Below are positions 1 to 13,100 of a DNA stretch of 64,000 bases, piece by piece. Position numbers and translations under genes: made by a program. This DNA is from Sodiomyces alkalinus F11. Lineage: Eukaryota; Ascomycota; Sordariomycetes; Glomerellales; Plectosphaerellaceae. The stretch spans positions 2,119,048 through 2,183,047 of the forward strand of contig NW_021167083.1 of assembly GCF_003711515.1 (NCBI RefSeq), given 5' to 3'. Numbering within the stretch: the first letter of the stretch is position 1; each line of letters opens with the position of its first letter. Under the pieces are notes generated by a model. That model had not been told where the DNA came from, did not search any database, and saw only the letters and a program-made list of their open reading frames with translations.

Positions 1-3000
1 ACTACGAGTATTCTGCCTACCTGCCGTTATCTTACCCGCTTATATATCCGCGAGGCGGTTCCGGATATTAGTAGCAGTTATAGTTACGGGATATTTATAA
101 CCGTTAGCGTTAGGATACCGAGGTAAAGTTCCGCTAGTTCTGCCGTTATATACTATACCCGCGATACTAGTAGAGGTTTATGCCCTTTACCTATAGCCAG
201 TTTTTTTAGTAGTTTTTAGTGGACTTATAGGTATCCTACGACTAGAAGAAGCTTTTATAGATCTAGCATTACTAGAACGAGTTACGGGCTAACGTATATA
301 ACGGGTTACGGGATTAGGCGTACGAGGCTAACGGCGATACCAGTAATATTAGCCGACGGGTCGTCTTACCATTAAATTACGTTAGCGGCTAGCGGTTTAT
401 CTCGTAGTGTTATTAGGATTCTATAGTAATTATACGGGCTCTTAGCACTCCGACCTTTTTTATTACCTTTACGGCTAATCCTACCTGGCTAGAGATTATA
501 CGGGAGCTTTAGCTAGGTTAGACTATTAGTGACCGGCCCGATTTTGTCGGCCGTGTATTCGAGTTAAAGTCCCGTGACCTAGAATAATAGCTACGCGATA
601 GTCTATTTAGTGAGTTTACGGGGATTATATAGACCGTGGAATACTAGAAGCGCGGTCTTCTATACCGTTATATCCTTCTTTTTCTTACGCCGCGGGCGGC
701 TAAGATATATAAGAACCCCGTAAATATTGGTAAGGTTATCTCTACGGAGCTACCGGACTATAAGTCGGATCCTACTAGCCGTCTTTTTAATATTAGCTGT
801 AAGAATATAATATATAGTCCTTACGGTGATAATAAGCCCTCTACACCGTGTATATAACTATAGCCTAGCGACGAGAACCGTATAAAGTGCTCTAAGCGGT
901 TCCCTAAGCCGTACTATCTAAAGATAACTATACGGGAGGATAGTTATCCTGAATATAGGCGCCGTAACTCTAGCCTATACGTTATAAAGAGAGGCCGTGT
1001 AGGAGAGGTCCCCCTTAATAACCGTTTTATTATTCCCTATAGCCCGTATCTCTGCCTCCGCTACGGTGCCTATATTAACGTTAAGATTTACGGATCTATT
1101 AAGGTGAGTTATCCTCTCCTGTATATCTGCCTCCGTTCTATACCTTACTAACCTTAATATTTACGGTTCTATTTAGGCGATTAAGTACGTGTATAAGTAC
1201 ATTTATAAGGGCACCGACCGCACGATTACGCGTATATCCGGCGAAAAGGGCGAAGATAAGGTTAACCTCTATCTTTAGAGTCGTTATATCGGTCCCGCGG
1301 AGGCCGTTATTTAGTTATTCGAGTTCCCCGTGCACTATAAGTATCCGCCGGTTATACGTCTTCCGGTTTATCTTAAGGGATAATAGCCTATATACTTCGG
1401 CGATAACGCCACCGTAAGCTAGATTAAGCGTATATTATAGGAGCGGAAGACTTAGCTAATAGTCTTTTTCGACTATAACCGTGATAACGCTAATAGCCGC
1501 GAGTTATTCTATTACTAGTTTCCTAGTATTACGGCCAGCGGCCAACGGGCCTAATATATATTAGCGTGAAGGATATACTAGTATATAATATACTAGGGCG
1601 GGCAGCGTATTAGGGTACAGTTAAGGAAGAATAACTTAGGGAGGATCACGTAGTAACGTATATATACTAATACGAGGAAGGCGTTAGTATACGTTAAAGG
1701 GTAGGCTTACGCCTCTAGGAAAAGGATCAGCACTAAGCCTAAGGGATTAGTACTAAACCCGTGGAGATACTACAGAGTCACGGTAACCTCGTATACTACG
1801 CGGTCATCACGAGGGTAGCTAGGACTATTAACGCTCGTCTATATAAACCAGAGTATCCTAGGTCTTACTTCTACTAGAGAATAAGATATCGATTAATCTA
1901 AGTCTTCACCTAGACTACTATTCTACGCTTAAACCTACTCTATAAAGAAGACGCCTAATCTTTACGACGTAAATACGACTAGACCACTACGAATAATAGT
2001 TACTGCTCTTTAGTTAACATCCTCTTCTTATTTTAAACTAAAACCTCGACGCTAGTCCCCTATCGTCCGCTATACTATAGAGGACCGGAAGCCGTCGTAA
2101 CACCTAGCCGTTATACGTAGAAACCGTAGTAGTTTACTTAATAGCCGAGGTAGCGTGGATTTTAAATCGGCCGTCTACGGTATATACCCCTAATAGCTAG
2201 AGAGGCGTACTATTTACGGTTACTCTTAGTCTCCGTTTAAGGGCCGACTTCCTTTACTAACCTTTATACCGTAGAGGGGACTATCTATAATACCTACCGC
2301 GAGGCCTATATTACGGCCGGGCTTCTGCACGATAACCGTTACTGGGTTACCTATTTTAAAGAGGCCGTTATTTAGAAGACCGGGCGTGCGTTACGGGAGC
2401 TATTTATCGTCGCTCTAATCTATAGAGACGTTTCCGGTCTAGTATTAATCTAGAAGAGGTTTACGGAGTCTATATACGATGACCTGCCTTATACCTTATA
2501 GCGCTAGTGCTTCCGATATCCTACTAATCTAGAACGCCCGGATATCGATTACGGTCTTTATTTTATACACTCTCGGCTCCGTAAGGTAAGTAGGACTATT
2601 ACGGAGTTTAGGCTGCCCGCGCCTTTACACGACTAACGCCGTGCGACCGGTAATATATTATTTATTACGGAGACTTATAATCGCGATGCCTAGGCTACGG
2701 TATACGAAGATATCCACCGCCAGTTTAACTAGAGCTAGGCTATAGTGTTTAGCTAGGTTATAGCTACTAATAAATCTTATAGCCGCGGCGCCCGTTTCTT
2801 TTTACAGGGCCCCGGCGGTATAGGGAAGACGTTTATATACCGCGGTCTCTACGCGTATTTCCGGTCGCGCGGGCAGATTATACTCTGCGTAGCGTCCTCT
2901 AGTATCGCGGCCATTCTTCTTAAGGGTGGCTGTATAGCCTATTCGCGGTTTAAGATCCCCTTATAGGTTAATAACGTCTCGACCTATAATATACTAAAGA

Positions 3001-4130
3001 ATTCGGACCTTATACCGTTACTACGGGAGACGGTTCTTATTATCTAGGACGAGGTTCCTATACAGTATAAGTTCTGTTTTAAGGCCGTTAATCGTACGTT
3101 ACGGGATATACTAAGTAACGATTACCTCTTCGGCGGTATTCTAGTTATCTTCGGAGGCGATTCTACCTAAATCCTGCCCATTATTCGTAATAGTAGTCGG
3201 GTGTAGATTATACACGCCTATTTCTAACGGTCCTCTATCTAGCCGTAACTTAGTATTCTTTACCTAACGGAGAATATACGGGTTACCTCTACCGATCCAA
3301 ATAATCGGGCGTTTATTTAGTGGTTACGGGACCTCTCCTATAATACCGAGCTTTACGGGTTAGTCGACCTTTTCCCTGCTATTACGGCTATTTACGATAT
3401 CGTCTATCTATACGGGTATATTGACCCGACTAAATTACTATAGCAGGCGCTATTAGACTATATAGTCTTTATTAACCATGTTATTCTAACGACTCGTAAT
3501 ACTACTATTACGGCTATTAATAGGTAAATACTAGGGCGACTGCCTAGCCGCTCGTATATTTACTTAGCCGAGAATTCGATCGCTAATCGGGTAGAGGATA
3601 CTAACGGCCCTACGCCGGAACTAGTACTAGAGTTTTTAATATAGTTAGAGTTCACCTTTATCCCGCCCGCGCGGTTTAAGCTAAAGGTCGGCGCGCCCGT
3701 TATACTTGTACGAAATCTTAGCCCGCGGTAGGGATTATATAACGGCACGCATATCGTAATTTTACGGATAGCGCGTAATACGCTAGAGGTTAAGGTGCCA
3801 TCCGGAATATACGCTAGCAAGGTAGTATTTATCCCTCGTATCTATTTAGATTCTAATAAGGAGGACTACCTATATATTATCCGGCGCCGTTAGTTCCCGT
3901 TACGGCTCTATTTCGCGATAATGATTAATAAATCGTAGGGGCAATCGTTTAGTATAGTCGGCGTGGATTTCCGGTAGCACGCTTTTATACACGGTTAGTT
4001 TTACGTTACCGTATTAAGAGTTACGGATATTAGGAACCTATTAGTATTATTCCTAGCGTAGGAGGGTTAGGAGGTGTAGGATAGTAGGCGTGTATCTAAT
4101 ATCGTATACCCAGAGGTCTTAATTCAAACG
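1..4130 (+). pseudogene. Helitron Rep/helicase protein, RIP-decayed, 5' end outside window
   Basis: Conceptual reading of the plus strand, passing over many stops, gives a Helitron replication initiator followed by a PIF1-like helicase. Near 444-490 it reads FITFTANPTWLEI, the signature of the Helitron-like N-terminal domain. Near 1175-1235 it reads KYVYKYIYKGTDR, typical of the Rep region. A Walker A motif GPGGIGKTF lies at 2808-2834, where the usual Thr is Ile, as ACA to ATA by RIP would give. The last helicase motif INKS-GQSF is at about 3919-3951. Stops are nearly all TAG or TAA, as expected from C-to-T change of CAG/CAA and G-to-A change of TGG. No ATG or Helitron 5' terminus is visible, so the start lies left of the window. 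The element is certainly non-autonomous. Family assignment is firm; the right edge is approximate. Confidence 0.85.
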
Positions 4131-4559
4131 TTCTAATAGTCACTTTATAGGGGTATAATATTAACGGTTATAATTATAGTTATAGTATTCGTAGTTAGGA
4201 TTCTGTATTATATAGCCTATAGTATAGGCAGGAGGAAGTCAATTAACTATATCTGAGCTATAAACTCCTAAAAGCAAAAATAAAAAAATAACCGCAAATC
4301 CTCTATAAAGCAAAAGAAAAAGACAAAAAAATACAATATAAAAATAAACCCCAGTAGTAAAAATACGACCGTATAGCTTTAACGCTCTACGGCCGGGATA
4401 CTATTCTTGAGGGCCGAAATAATATTCTTATAGAACTGTATTATATCTTTTTTCTACGCCGTCGTTATACCCGTAGGGAGGAGGACGCCCAGGACTTTAA
4501 CGTTACCGAAAGTAACGGGCGCGGGCGTGGGCGCGGGCGTAGGCGTGGGCGCGGTAGAG
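4131..4559. other. A-rich spacer after the Helitron gene
   Basis: About 430 bases with an A-rich strand at 4262-4355 (runs of A separated by single other bases) and no reading frame I can support. It probably includes the 3' part of the Helitron. I looked for a CTRR terminus with a preceding hairpin and could not pick one with confidence. Confidence 0.4.
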
Positions 4560-5650
4560 GAGGCGGTAAAGGGGGGGGGGGAGGAGCGTGCGTTACGGGC
4601 GGCGCTATAGTATTAATAGGGGGCGGCGCGGGTATTACGGTTATTCTAGATGGGCTAACTACCGTGGCGGGAGGGGGGGGAGGGGGGGGCGCGGTAGTCG
4701 TGGTCTTCTTAGCCTTCTTCGATAAAGGCGTAGGAGTTCCTATAGTATTATAAATCGATTAGTTAGTATAGAAAAACGAACGTTACGGCTATTTTCGGCT
4801 TACCTATAGGCGCGGCACGCTTCTTCCTTTTAGAAGAGGCGGGAGTAGCGGGAGGGGGGGCGACGGGAGTAGTAGGCGCGGGACTACTATTAGCGGTAGC
4901 GGGCGGGCGGAGGGAATACTTACTGCCCTCGGAATTAAAGTAGTAGTTATTATAGGTACTGCTAGCGATATTCGGGACCGTAAAATAACAGGTAAATAGT
5001 CCGTCTTTATTACTATAGTGTTTATAGTCTTTCTATATACTGTCTATAAGAGTTATTATAACGGCCTCGCGGTTAGCCGGGCGGTTAACATTAAGATTTT
5101 TATCTTCTTATAGCGCGAGGTCGCGTTTTATCTATTAATAACCGTTAGTATAACGTGTAGATTAGCGGTCTTTTATAATATACCTTAAGGCCCCGTATAG
5201 TTATTAGCGCCTTAGTGTCTTTATAGCCGGTATTATTAATAAGGTCGATAACCTCGCTACGGGTGACCGTGTAACCTTCCTTCGCAGGTATTATCTTTTA
5301 GACGCGCGAGCTGCTAGGGGAGGGGGCGGGCGGGATACGGGCGGGCGAGGTTATGGGAGGGGGGGCGGGCGAGGTTACGGGCGGGGGAGCAGGAGATTCA
5401 GAGCGATCGCGATAAGGGAAAAATAGTTCGTCTAGCTTAGACGTATAACCCCTAAAAGGGCGAGGGGATTCTTCGGGCGTAGGCGACCGGGAGTCCTGCG
5501 AGGAGATAGGGGAGTCGGAGAGCGCGGGAGGTATACTACGAATTACGGTTAGTATCGTCGCTTTTAATAGGGTGGACGAGTATATTTATACCCGTAACTT
5601 ACTTAACGGCGAGGCTTAAACTTCTCGAAGCGGAAGGAAGGGAGTAATAG
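4560..5650 (-). pseudogene. Decayed proline-rich reading frame beside the Helitron, unrecognised
   Basis: Read on the minus strand from about 5640 downwards, this gives a Ser/Pro-rich stretch with repeats like 'PAPPPVTSPAPPPITSPAP', then a better conserved-looking segment near 5290-5130 containing EGYTVTRSEVIDLINNTGYK, then a second proline-rich tail near 4700-4500. Stops are again mostly TAG. The plus strand of the same DNA is strongly G-rich, with several runs of 7-11 G. I do not recognise the family. It could be an accessory gene captured by the Helitron or an unrelated host gene hit by RIP. The frame is inferred from composition and continuity, not from a known domain. Confidence 0.35.
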
Positions 5651-6012
5651 TTAAAGAGATAGGGGAAAACGGTTTATTAGCGGCGCTAGCGGTGGTAACG
5701 ACGGTTAATTAATTACGATCTTTATTCCGTAAATAAAGCAGTTTAAAGTCTACAATAGAATACTGCTTTAGGATACTACTTTATCGCGATAATAAAAAGG
5801 GTAATAAAAAACGTCGTTATAGCGTGGAAAATGGTAAATAATAGTAAAATAAAAAATAAGGCGGGCGTTTTACGGTTATTTTCGGCTGTTTTTGGTTATT
5901 TAGTCGTGGTGGGGCAGGTTATATAATAAGCCCCCTCGCGAATAGCGGGATATCCCCCCGTAGAGGCGAGTATTAGGGGCTTGCCGTAGGCAAGCAACTA
6001 AGCTTATTAGAG
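5651..6012. other. No gene seen; AT-rich transposon debris
   Basis: RIP-altered sequence with A/T runs near 5820-5860 and short GC-rich segments at 5930-5990. It does not resemble the neighbouring gypsy coding sequence, so it probably belongs to the Helitron side or to another element. Confidence 0.4.
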
Positions 6013-6262
6013 TATACTATAGCTTCCCTAGGGTATAATTAGTGAATACCGGGGAATCCCCCGGGTTCCTATACGTAAGAGCCGAGGATTCTACGGGGTT
6101 TAACCGTGGAATACTTAAGTCCCGGGGGCGCGCCCCCTTAGTTAGACCAAGATATCTTTATTACACCTTATATTTTACAGTAAAGGTCACCCCTTAAGAA
6201 AAGCCTGGCTTATAGGTCCTAAAGTACTGGCTAGCCAGGGATATACCTAGTCAGGGTATATC
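6013..6262. repeat. 250-bp LTR-like repeat, copy 1
   Basis: This stretch matches 37771-38021 over its whole length with scattered C/T and G/A differences. Shared blocks include the GGGTATAATTAGTGAATACC segment and the GGGGCGCGCCCC palindrome. On the minus strand it begins TGATATACCC and ends with CTATAGTATA, compatible with a TG...CA LTR whose last C mutated. It abruptly replaces the gypsy integrase reading frame, which stops matching at about 6263. A solo LTR of an element not otherwise present in the window is the simplest reading. I found no convincing target duplication. Confidence 0.6.
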
Positions 6263-6769
6263 AGAGATCCACGTAAAAACGGTTATAGATCTATAAGGGG
6301 ATACTTAGTTTTACGATATAGGAGTTAATAACCTTTATAACTTTATACTTATAGTAAAGCTAGGTAAGTTTCTTTAATAGCTATAATAAGGAGTAGTTAT
6401 CGATATCTAACTATACAAAGTTATTCTTTTCGAACCTCTTAGTAGGGTAGCGCTAACGGTTTACTAACTCCTTTTAGCGTAGTTATATAGTGGCTATCAC
6501 GGCTTAGGCGAACTAGGTAGCTTCCTTAAGGCGATTTAGTAAATGCTACGTGGAAGCCTTATATATATCGGTTAGCGTAGTCTTATTCACTTCGAGAGGA
6601 TTCGCGTAGTACCCGTGTTATGGGCAAAATAGGCTTATTTACATTATCGAGTTTACGCGGTTATTTAAGGCTAGCTATGTTACCGGTAATATCGTATTCT
6701 AATTATCTTAAATATAATAGGTATACGCTTATAAGTAGGCTTAGACTTCCTAGTTACTATATTTAGGAC

Positions 6770-6774
6770 CTTTA
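6770..6774. repeat. Target site duplication of copia A, left
   Basis: CTTTA lies directly left of the copia LTR and is repeated exactly at 13518-13522 on the other side. This marks the insertion event precisely. Confidence 0.85.
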
Positions 6775-7048
6775 TATCGTACGTTAAAAGACACTTGGAT
6801 AATTAACTTAGTAGAGTAGAAATCTCGTGTGTATGTATTATGTCCAGTTATATCTATATAAGTCTCTTATGCCCTTAATTTAGGTGGTGAAGACTCTGTT
6901 ATGGGTACTATATTATTTAGATCCTATCCGGTCTTTTCCGGTATCCGCCCCTATTATATCCTAATACCCGAGGTCCAAAGCCCTTAGTTAGGGAGTGGAT
7001 CCCCCCTGGATCCCGTATAAACTACGTCGTGGTCCTGCCTATACGATA
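6775..7048 (-). repeat. Copia A 3' LTR
   Basis: 274 bp aligning end to end with 13244-13517. It differs mainly by C/T and G/A changes. The terminal CGACA has become CGATA at 7044-7048. Confidence 0.92.
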
Positions 7049-9679
7049 TACCCCCTTAGTTAAGGTGGGTCTTCCTAGGTTAACTGACTAATTAGAGGCT
7101 TCGGTTTAAACTAAACGCTCTTAACTTTTCTATTATAAACTTAATAGTCTAGGGTAAAACGCCCTCGTAAAAGGGATCTAAATCCGCCCTATTTAACCGT
7201 TTAATTTAATTCTATCTTAATTAGTACCTTAATCCTGATTAGCCGGATCTACTTAATTGGATCTATATCTATCGGGTCTTCTACGCCCTCAGGGGCCTTC
7301 GTAGTTGTTGCGGCCGTGGCTTTAGCGCGTTTAATCTCTTTATATAGTTATTTAGACTACTTAATACGATTCTTTTAATTAGTTAAATTAAGCTATTACT
7401 ATAATCTTTTAATCCTTGCCACCGGTAGTGCCTTCGTTAAACCGTCTGCGATTATCTCCTTCGTGTTAACGTACGTGACCTTGAAGAGGCCCTGCTATGC
7501 TAACTAATATGCTTACTGGTTATGAATATCGACGTGCCGTAGCCTTATTCGTAGGCGTTATGCCTTCTTATTAATAAGGTTAATAGTCTGCGAATTATCG
7601 TAGTATAGCTATCGTTACTGTTAGTCTAACCGAAGCTCTAAATCCCTTAATATCCGGCTAACGAATAACGTCTTTTCAGCTGCCTCTATAAGAGCGAGTA
7701 GTTCCGATTCTATTAACGATATTATAACTACTAGTTACTTGCCCGCCTTCTAGTTAACAGTTCCCCCGAAGAGCTGTATCGTATATTCTTATAAACTCTT
7801 GCGGTCTGGATTATCCCTAAAGGACGCGTCGCTTACTATTAGGAAGAGCCTATCCCCGCCGAATTCCAGGTAATGGTGTATTATATAGTATAGGAATAAT
7901 AGCACTTGTTAAGCCCTTTTAAGGTGGTTAGAGGAGGGGTTAATAATATATTAGGAAACCTTCGAATAGGCGAACGCGATATCGGGTCTTATTATAATAG
8001 CGGTATATAGGATAGAACCGATTATACCCTGATATTAACGGACCTCGGGAATTATCGCGCGCGTGCCGTTATATAGTATTAGCGGTTTTATCGTTAATAA
8101 TAGGACCTTTAGTAGTCTTCGGCAGAGTCTATCTACGTAGTATGTAACCGCGATCTTCTCTATATAGGAGGATTATAATAGCTATAACCTGCGTATAGCT
8201 CTATCCCTTAGAACCTTAATTCCTAGGAATTAACGGATTTCGTCGCCTCCCGATAGCCTATAACTTCGTTTAAGGATAGCCTTAAGGTTATCGGCGTTAG
8301 TCTTATAATCTCTATAGTAGATAAGTCCGATATCGTTAACGTAGAAGAATAGGATTAAACTATCGCGGATTATAATATAGGGGTTATTAGGCACGGCCGT
8401 GAATCCTATCTTTTATAGCGTGCCGCTAAATTCCTCATGCTATAGTAGTGGCGATACCCTTAAACCGAAAAGCGTTTTCCCTAGTCGTAGTACCTTACCT
8501 AGCACTTCGTAGCCTTATAGTATCTTTATAAACACCTCTTCTTTAAGGCTAGCGTTAACGAACGCGTTGACGGTATCGAACTGCCTTACCTCTAGATTAA
8601 ATCGGGCAGCGATTATTAATATTATACGGAATAACCGCGATACTAGCGTGGCGGCGTAGTTATCTTTAGTCTCTAACCGTTTTTATTAATCCCCTTTTTT
8701 TTCTTTTTTTTTCCATTACGCGCGTGCAGCCCTAAAGCTATGGCGCGGCGCCTATCGCCCTAAGGGCTAAAGGCTATCAGAAGCTAAGTACAGTAAATTA
8801 AAGCGTAGCAGTAGTACTAAACAAAGGAGATCCTCCGTAACAATCTGCCTAATAGACCTAATAGGTAAATAAACCAAAGCACAATAACTAGACCGCAGAA
8901 TCCGAGGTTTGCGCCCTATACCACTCCGCCGAAGCTATTTTAGTAGCTAAAAGGTAGGCCTATAAGGCCTGTATTCCTCTTTTAGTACCAAATAATAGCG
9001 GTAGAGATAGCGGTAGGCCTGCTAGGGCTTCCCGCAGGGCTATTAATCCCCTTATACTATAAGGCGTGCTTTATACTTAAGGAGCGTGCGTTTCTTATTA
9101 AATTTATAGGTGTATACTTATCTATAGGCGAGGACTTATTACTTATTAGCCTAATCACTATAGACCTCCTACTAGTAGCCTATTTATCGGTGCCCCTTAA
9201 GGTATTCCCCCTCGGCCTATAACTACCGCTCCCGTAACGGGTATAGGCGTATATCGCGGTAGTGGTTTAGCGGAGGCGGGAGATCCTCGCGGGTTAGACA
9301 CGATAGGGAGGCGTTAGAGGGAGAGGGATCTATATTGCTAGCGCCGATAATATTACCGTCGTTAATAGCTTACTTTCTCCCGCGTATAGGGGTATAAGTC
9401 CTAGCGTTAAAGAACGCTTTCAAGGTATTATTATTCTGCACTTTCTCAGTCGTGTATAGGCTTACGATAGTTCTTATAATAGATAGGCGCGCGGTCGATA
9501 GGCGTACGGCCGACGGGCACCCCTTAGGGGTATCTATATCTATCCGTTAGTAGTTATTATATTCTTTCACCTTACCGTCCCTAACCACCGCTAGCGCTAT
9601 AAGGAACGCGCGCGCAGGATCTTCCGGGGATATTAAAGGCGTAGGAAACGGTTTAAACCTCGTAGTAGTAAACTGTAAA

Positions 9680-10030
9680 GTATCCGTAGCAATAGCGGTA
9701 GCCTCTTCCGTAATAATAGCAGTAGGGTTTTCCTAGCCCGTAGTAATAGCGGTATTATTACCTTTACCCGTAGTAATAACGGTAGTATAGTCTTCTCCTA
9801 TAGTAATAGTAGTGTCTGTAGTAATAGCGGTGGTATTAGAGTTACGAGGTTCTAAATCTATAGCCTAGGTATAAGGCTATAGATTTAGAACCTCGTAACG
9901 AGTAGTGATATAGTCTATAATAATAGTAGTGGCCTCTCTCGTAGTAATAGCGATAGCCTCGCCTTTATCCGTAGTAATAGCGGTGGCGTCGCCTTTACCT
10001 GTAGTAATAGCGGTAGCGTTAGAGTCTTCC
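9680..10030. repeat. Degenerate minisatellite in copia A pol
   Basis: Irregular repeats of a roughly 15-30 base unit built around 'GTAGTAATAGCGGTAG', often preceded by 'CCTCGCCTTTACCC'. It lies in the linker between integrase and reverse transcriptase. Confidence 0.7.
9841..9899. repeat. Perfect 26-bp inverted repeat with 7-nt loop
   Basis: Arms 9841-9866 and 9874-9899 are exact reverse complements, flanking the loop at 9867-9873. The arms begin GTTACGAGGTTCTAAATC. They lie inside the minisatellite of the copia A pol region. Both arms carry the same sequence in a region otherwise scarred by RIP. Confidence 0.9.
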
Positions 10031-11689
10031 GACTTAAGATCTAATACGTTGACGGCTATGCCCCTTAATAGCAGCCTATTCGAGGTCTTATTAGATTAGG
10101 TGATACAAATAGATTATAGGTGTTTCCCGATTTCCTTAGCGGAAGCTATAGCTTATGGCGTTTTAATCCTGCCGTTAAATATCTTATCTTCGTTAAAGAC
10201 TACGTCTCTCGTAGTGATACTATTCGTTAGGTATAGTAGCTAAATACGGAAGCTATTCGAGGATTAGTATCCGATATAATAACCGATCTATGCCTTCGGT
10301 TCTAGTCTTTATACGCGGTTCCTTTTAGCTTAGGGATCGCGCGTTTTTATAAAGGCTTAATAGCCGTAAGCTTATAGGTGCGTAAGGTTAGGTTAACGGC
10401 CGCGCAGGCCTTTATATAGCGTTCGCTAGTCGTTAATATATCGTGGCGTCCTGTTATATAGATATATAGGAGTCTTAAAGATCTCAGGCTACATAGACGT
10501 AGGCAGATTAGCCCTAGTCCTTATAGCCCTCGCCCTGCTTTTAACAATACCTTTTATCCGTTCTATAACGCTATTTTAATACTATGAATATAATACCGAC
10601 GGCTAGCCTTCTACCCCCTTAGTAGCGAGGAAAGTAACGACTTCTAAGTGCAAAAATATCTTAGAATTAGCCCGTAGGACGCGTAGCCTAACGTCGAATT
10701 AAGTCTTAAGCAGGGTAAACACGTCTTTTAAAGCGTGTAGGATAAAGCCTTAGTCTCTCTTCTATAGGTAGTAATCCCACGTATAACCTATATACACGTC
10801 TATAACGAATATAATAGACTTATATAGTCCGTCTGCTAACTACTCCGCCTCTTCTAGATCGTGAAAATTAATAGCTAGGGCCTCTCCGGGCTTTAACGGG
10901 TAAAGGGATAGTATCCGCAGGATCTGCGTAGGCACTTACGATTATCTATATGCGTTATAGTCCGTTATATAACGTCCTTTTATTTTTACCCCCTAAATAA
11001 CGTTAACGATCTTTACGAGAGTATCGGTGCCATAGTAGCTAAGGCGTTCGTGTCAGCGTTATACTATAGTCTTCTACGGTTACTGCGGTTATCGTGATCT
11101 TCTATACGGGTTATCGCGGGGGTGCCTTACTAAGACCGCGAACGCGGTAGCGGCCGTGGCTTTTACGCGCTTAATTATATACTAGCCGTGGATACCTAGT
11201 AGCGTATAGATAGGCTAGTCGTTAGCGGAGCTAATAATAGTATCGTTTACGGTATCCTAGCGGTAGCCTTATAGGCGTAGCTAGCGTTCTGAGACGTTAT
11301 TAGTAACGAATTCCTTACAGTATACGACGTTATAAAGGCGTAATAGCCTTTTCGTGCCCGATAAGGATTATACACGTAGCTTAATATCTCCGTATCCGAG
11401 GATAGAAGCCTTATAAGTACCCATCTAAAGGGATAATAAAGTATCCGTGGGTAGTCTAATAGCCGTAAAACGGCCTCGATTATTAAAGATATGGATTAAC
11501 GATCCTAAATCTAAGATCGCGTAGTATAGTAGCGCTCTAGCTTAGTTAATAGAAAGGGATACCCCCTATTCTTATTATAATCTTAATAGTATCGTCGTAC
11601 GATAATGCGCTACCCCCTAGGTTAGGTGGGCTCCTAGTCCTGTCGCGGTAACGGACAGGTCTTTATAAACTGTTATAGTCGTAGGCGTA

Positions 11690-13100
11690 GTATTATAAAG
11701 TTAGTCTTCCTAGACTTCCTCTATCTTATTAGCGGTAGTAGCTGCTACTTCCCGCCTCTTCTATACCACGGTATCTACGCGGCTTTTAAAACTATAGTTA
11801 TATATCTTCTTTTCTATAACCTTTATAATATCTTCGCGGCCGTGCTAGGTATAAGGGCATATATCCGGCCGTATATACTAATAGGCGGCGGTAGTATAGG
11901 GGTTCTTATATATCTCGTAAGGCCTCCTTATTACAGGAGGGATAGCCTTTACAGACGTGTTACTACGAGGACGCTTCTTATTATCTTTATTTTTAGTAGT
12001 ATCCTTAGTATCGGGGAGGTTCCTAAGGGTGTTAAAGGTGCCTCTCCTAACTCTAGGCTTTATAGCGGAGGATTATAGACTCTTTATATTGCTAAGAACC
12101 GCCCTTAGAGCCTTAACGAAGTCGTTAATCGTTAGCTCATTTTCCGTAATCTTATCGTAGTTATTTACTAGGTAGTTATTACTCTATTCCTGGGTAATAG
12201 GTCTAATAGCTTTTAATGCGTCTTCTACCTAATAGTCCCCGCTTAATAGCTCTAAAATACCTATATACTTATAGTGTATTATCGTTATTTTCTAGCTTAT
12301 AACCTAGCTATCTATATCCTTAGATATAGCCTTTATAGGCGTAGTGTATTATTGGTATAGGACTAGGGTTTCCTTACGGAGGTTTATAGGTATTAGTCCT
12401 ACGTACGCGTATAGGAGGGTAATCTAAGTTTATAGGTTATTTACGTTATCGTCCTATAGTTATATAAGGAGGTTATATAATATAGTATAGATAGTCCTTT
12501 CGATATACGAGTATACCTTATTAAACTCCTTCTACTACGCGTTATAGTCTGCCTTTTCCTCGCGGTATACGCGGCGATCTTATAAGTAGCGCGTACGCCC
12601 CTTTTTAGAGAGGTGGTTAATAAACATGTGCGTTCGTATCGGTAGTTCTTTCGTTACGGCTATAACCTTCCGGCGAGCGGCTGTTTTCCTTTTACCGGTA
12701 GCCGTGGCCGCTATAGTACCGGCTATAATAGCCGTGGCTACGGTATCCGTAGCGTCCGTAGCCTTATTATCCTTTAGCGTGATAGTGGAAGACGGAGTAG
12801 CCGTGATAGTAGAAGATAGGGTAGCCGTGGCCTCCTCCGTGTTAGGGTCTACGGCGAGGGCTTTATATTTACGGATATTAAGTGGCGTAGGCTTAAGAAG
12901 TAGGTAGGTATTAGCCTCCTTATCGCTTAGCTTTAAATTCAGATAGTTTTCCTAGTAGGAGGTAGATTTACCGTGTATAGCGTACTCCTATATTATCTAA
13001 TCCCTTTAGTTAATAAGGGTAATGGCGGCCGCCATTATTCGGTGTTAGATACATTAGAAGATATCTTTACTAGTTTATCGGTTAGTTTATTAATAGGTAG
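11690..13100 (-). pseudogene. Copia A gag, decayed
   Basis: The minus strand encodes a Gag-like protein with an N-terminal segment ('LNLKLSDKEANAYLLLKP'-like in the better copy at 28560-28640), a long Ala/Thr/Val-rich low-complexity stretch (about 12880-12690) and a C-terminal helical region. Plus-strand open frames here (11842-13191) are mirror images of this biased composition, not genes. The same gene is repeated at 17769-19020 (-) and 28426-29422 (+). Confidence 0.75.

Larger units (their letters stand above)
7380..11680 (-). pseudogene. Copia A pol (integrase, reverse transcriptase, RNase H), decayed
   Basis: Minus-strand translation through stops shows integrase near 10835-10760 (FVIDVYIGYTWDYYL), reverse transcriptase near 8580-8531 (FDTVNAFVNASLKEEV) and its catalytic box FFYVNDI at 8349-8329, where the second Asp-box residue is Asn as a G-to-A change would give. 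The RNase H end reads ADGLTKALPVA near 7455-7417. The segment between integrase and RT holds a low-complexity tract (9680-10030) and a perfect 26-bp palindrome (9841-9899). Family order and motifs are those of Ty1/copia. The protein cannot be made as it stands. Confidence 0.85.

Noticed and set aside
3560..3820. Minus-strand open frame of 86 codons
   Set aside because: Antisense to the Helitron helicase frame, which is supported by motifs on both sides.
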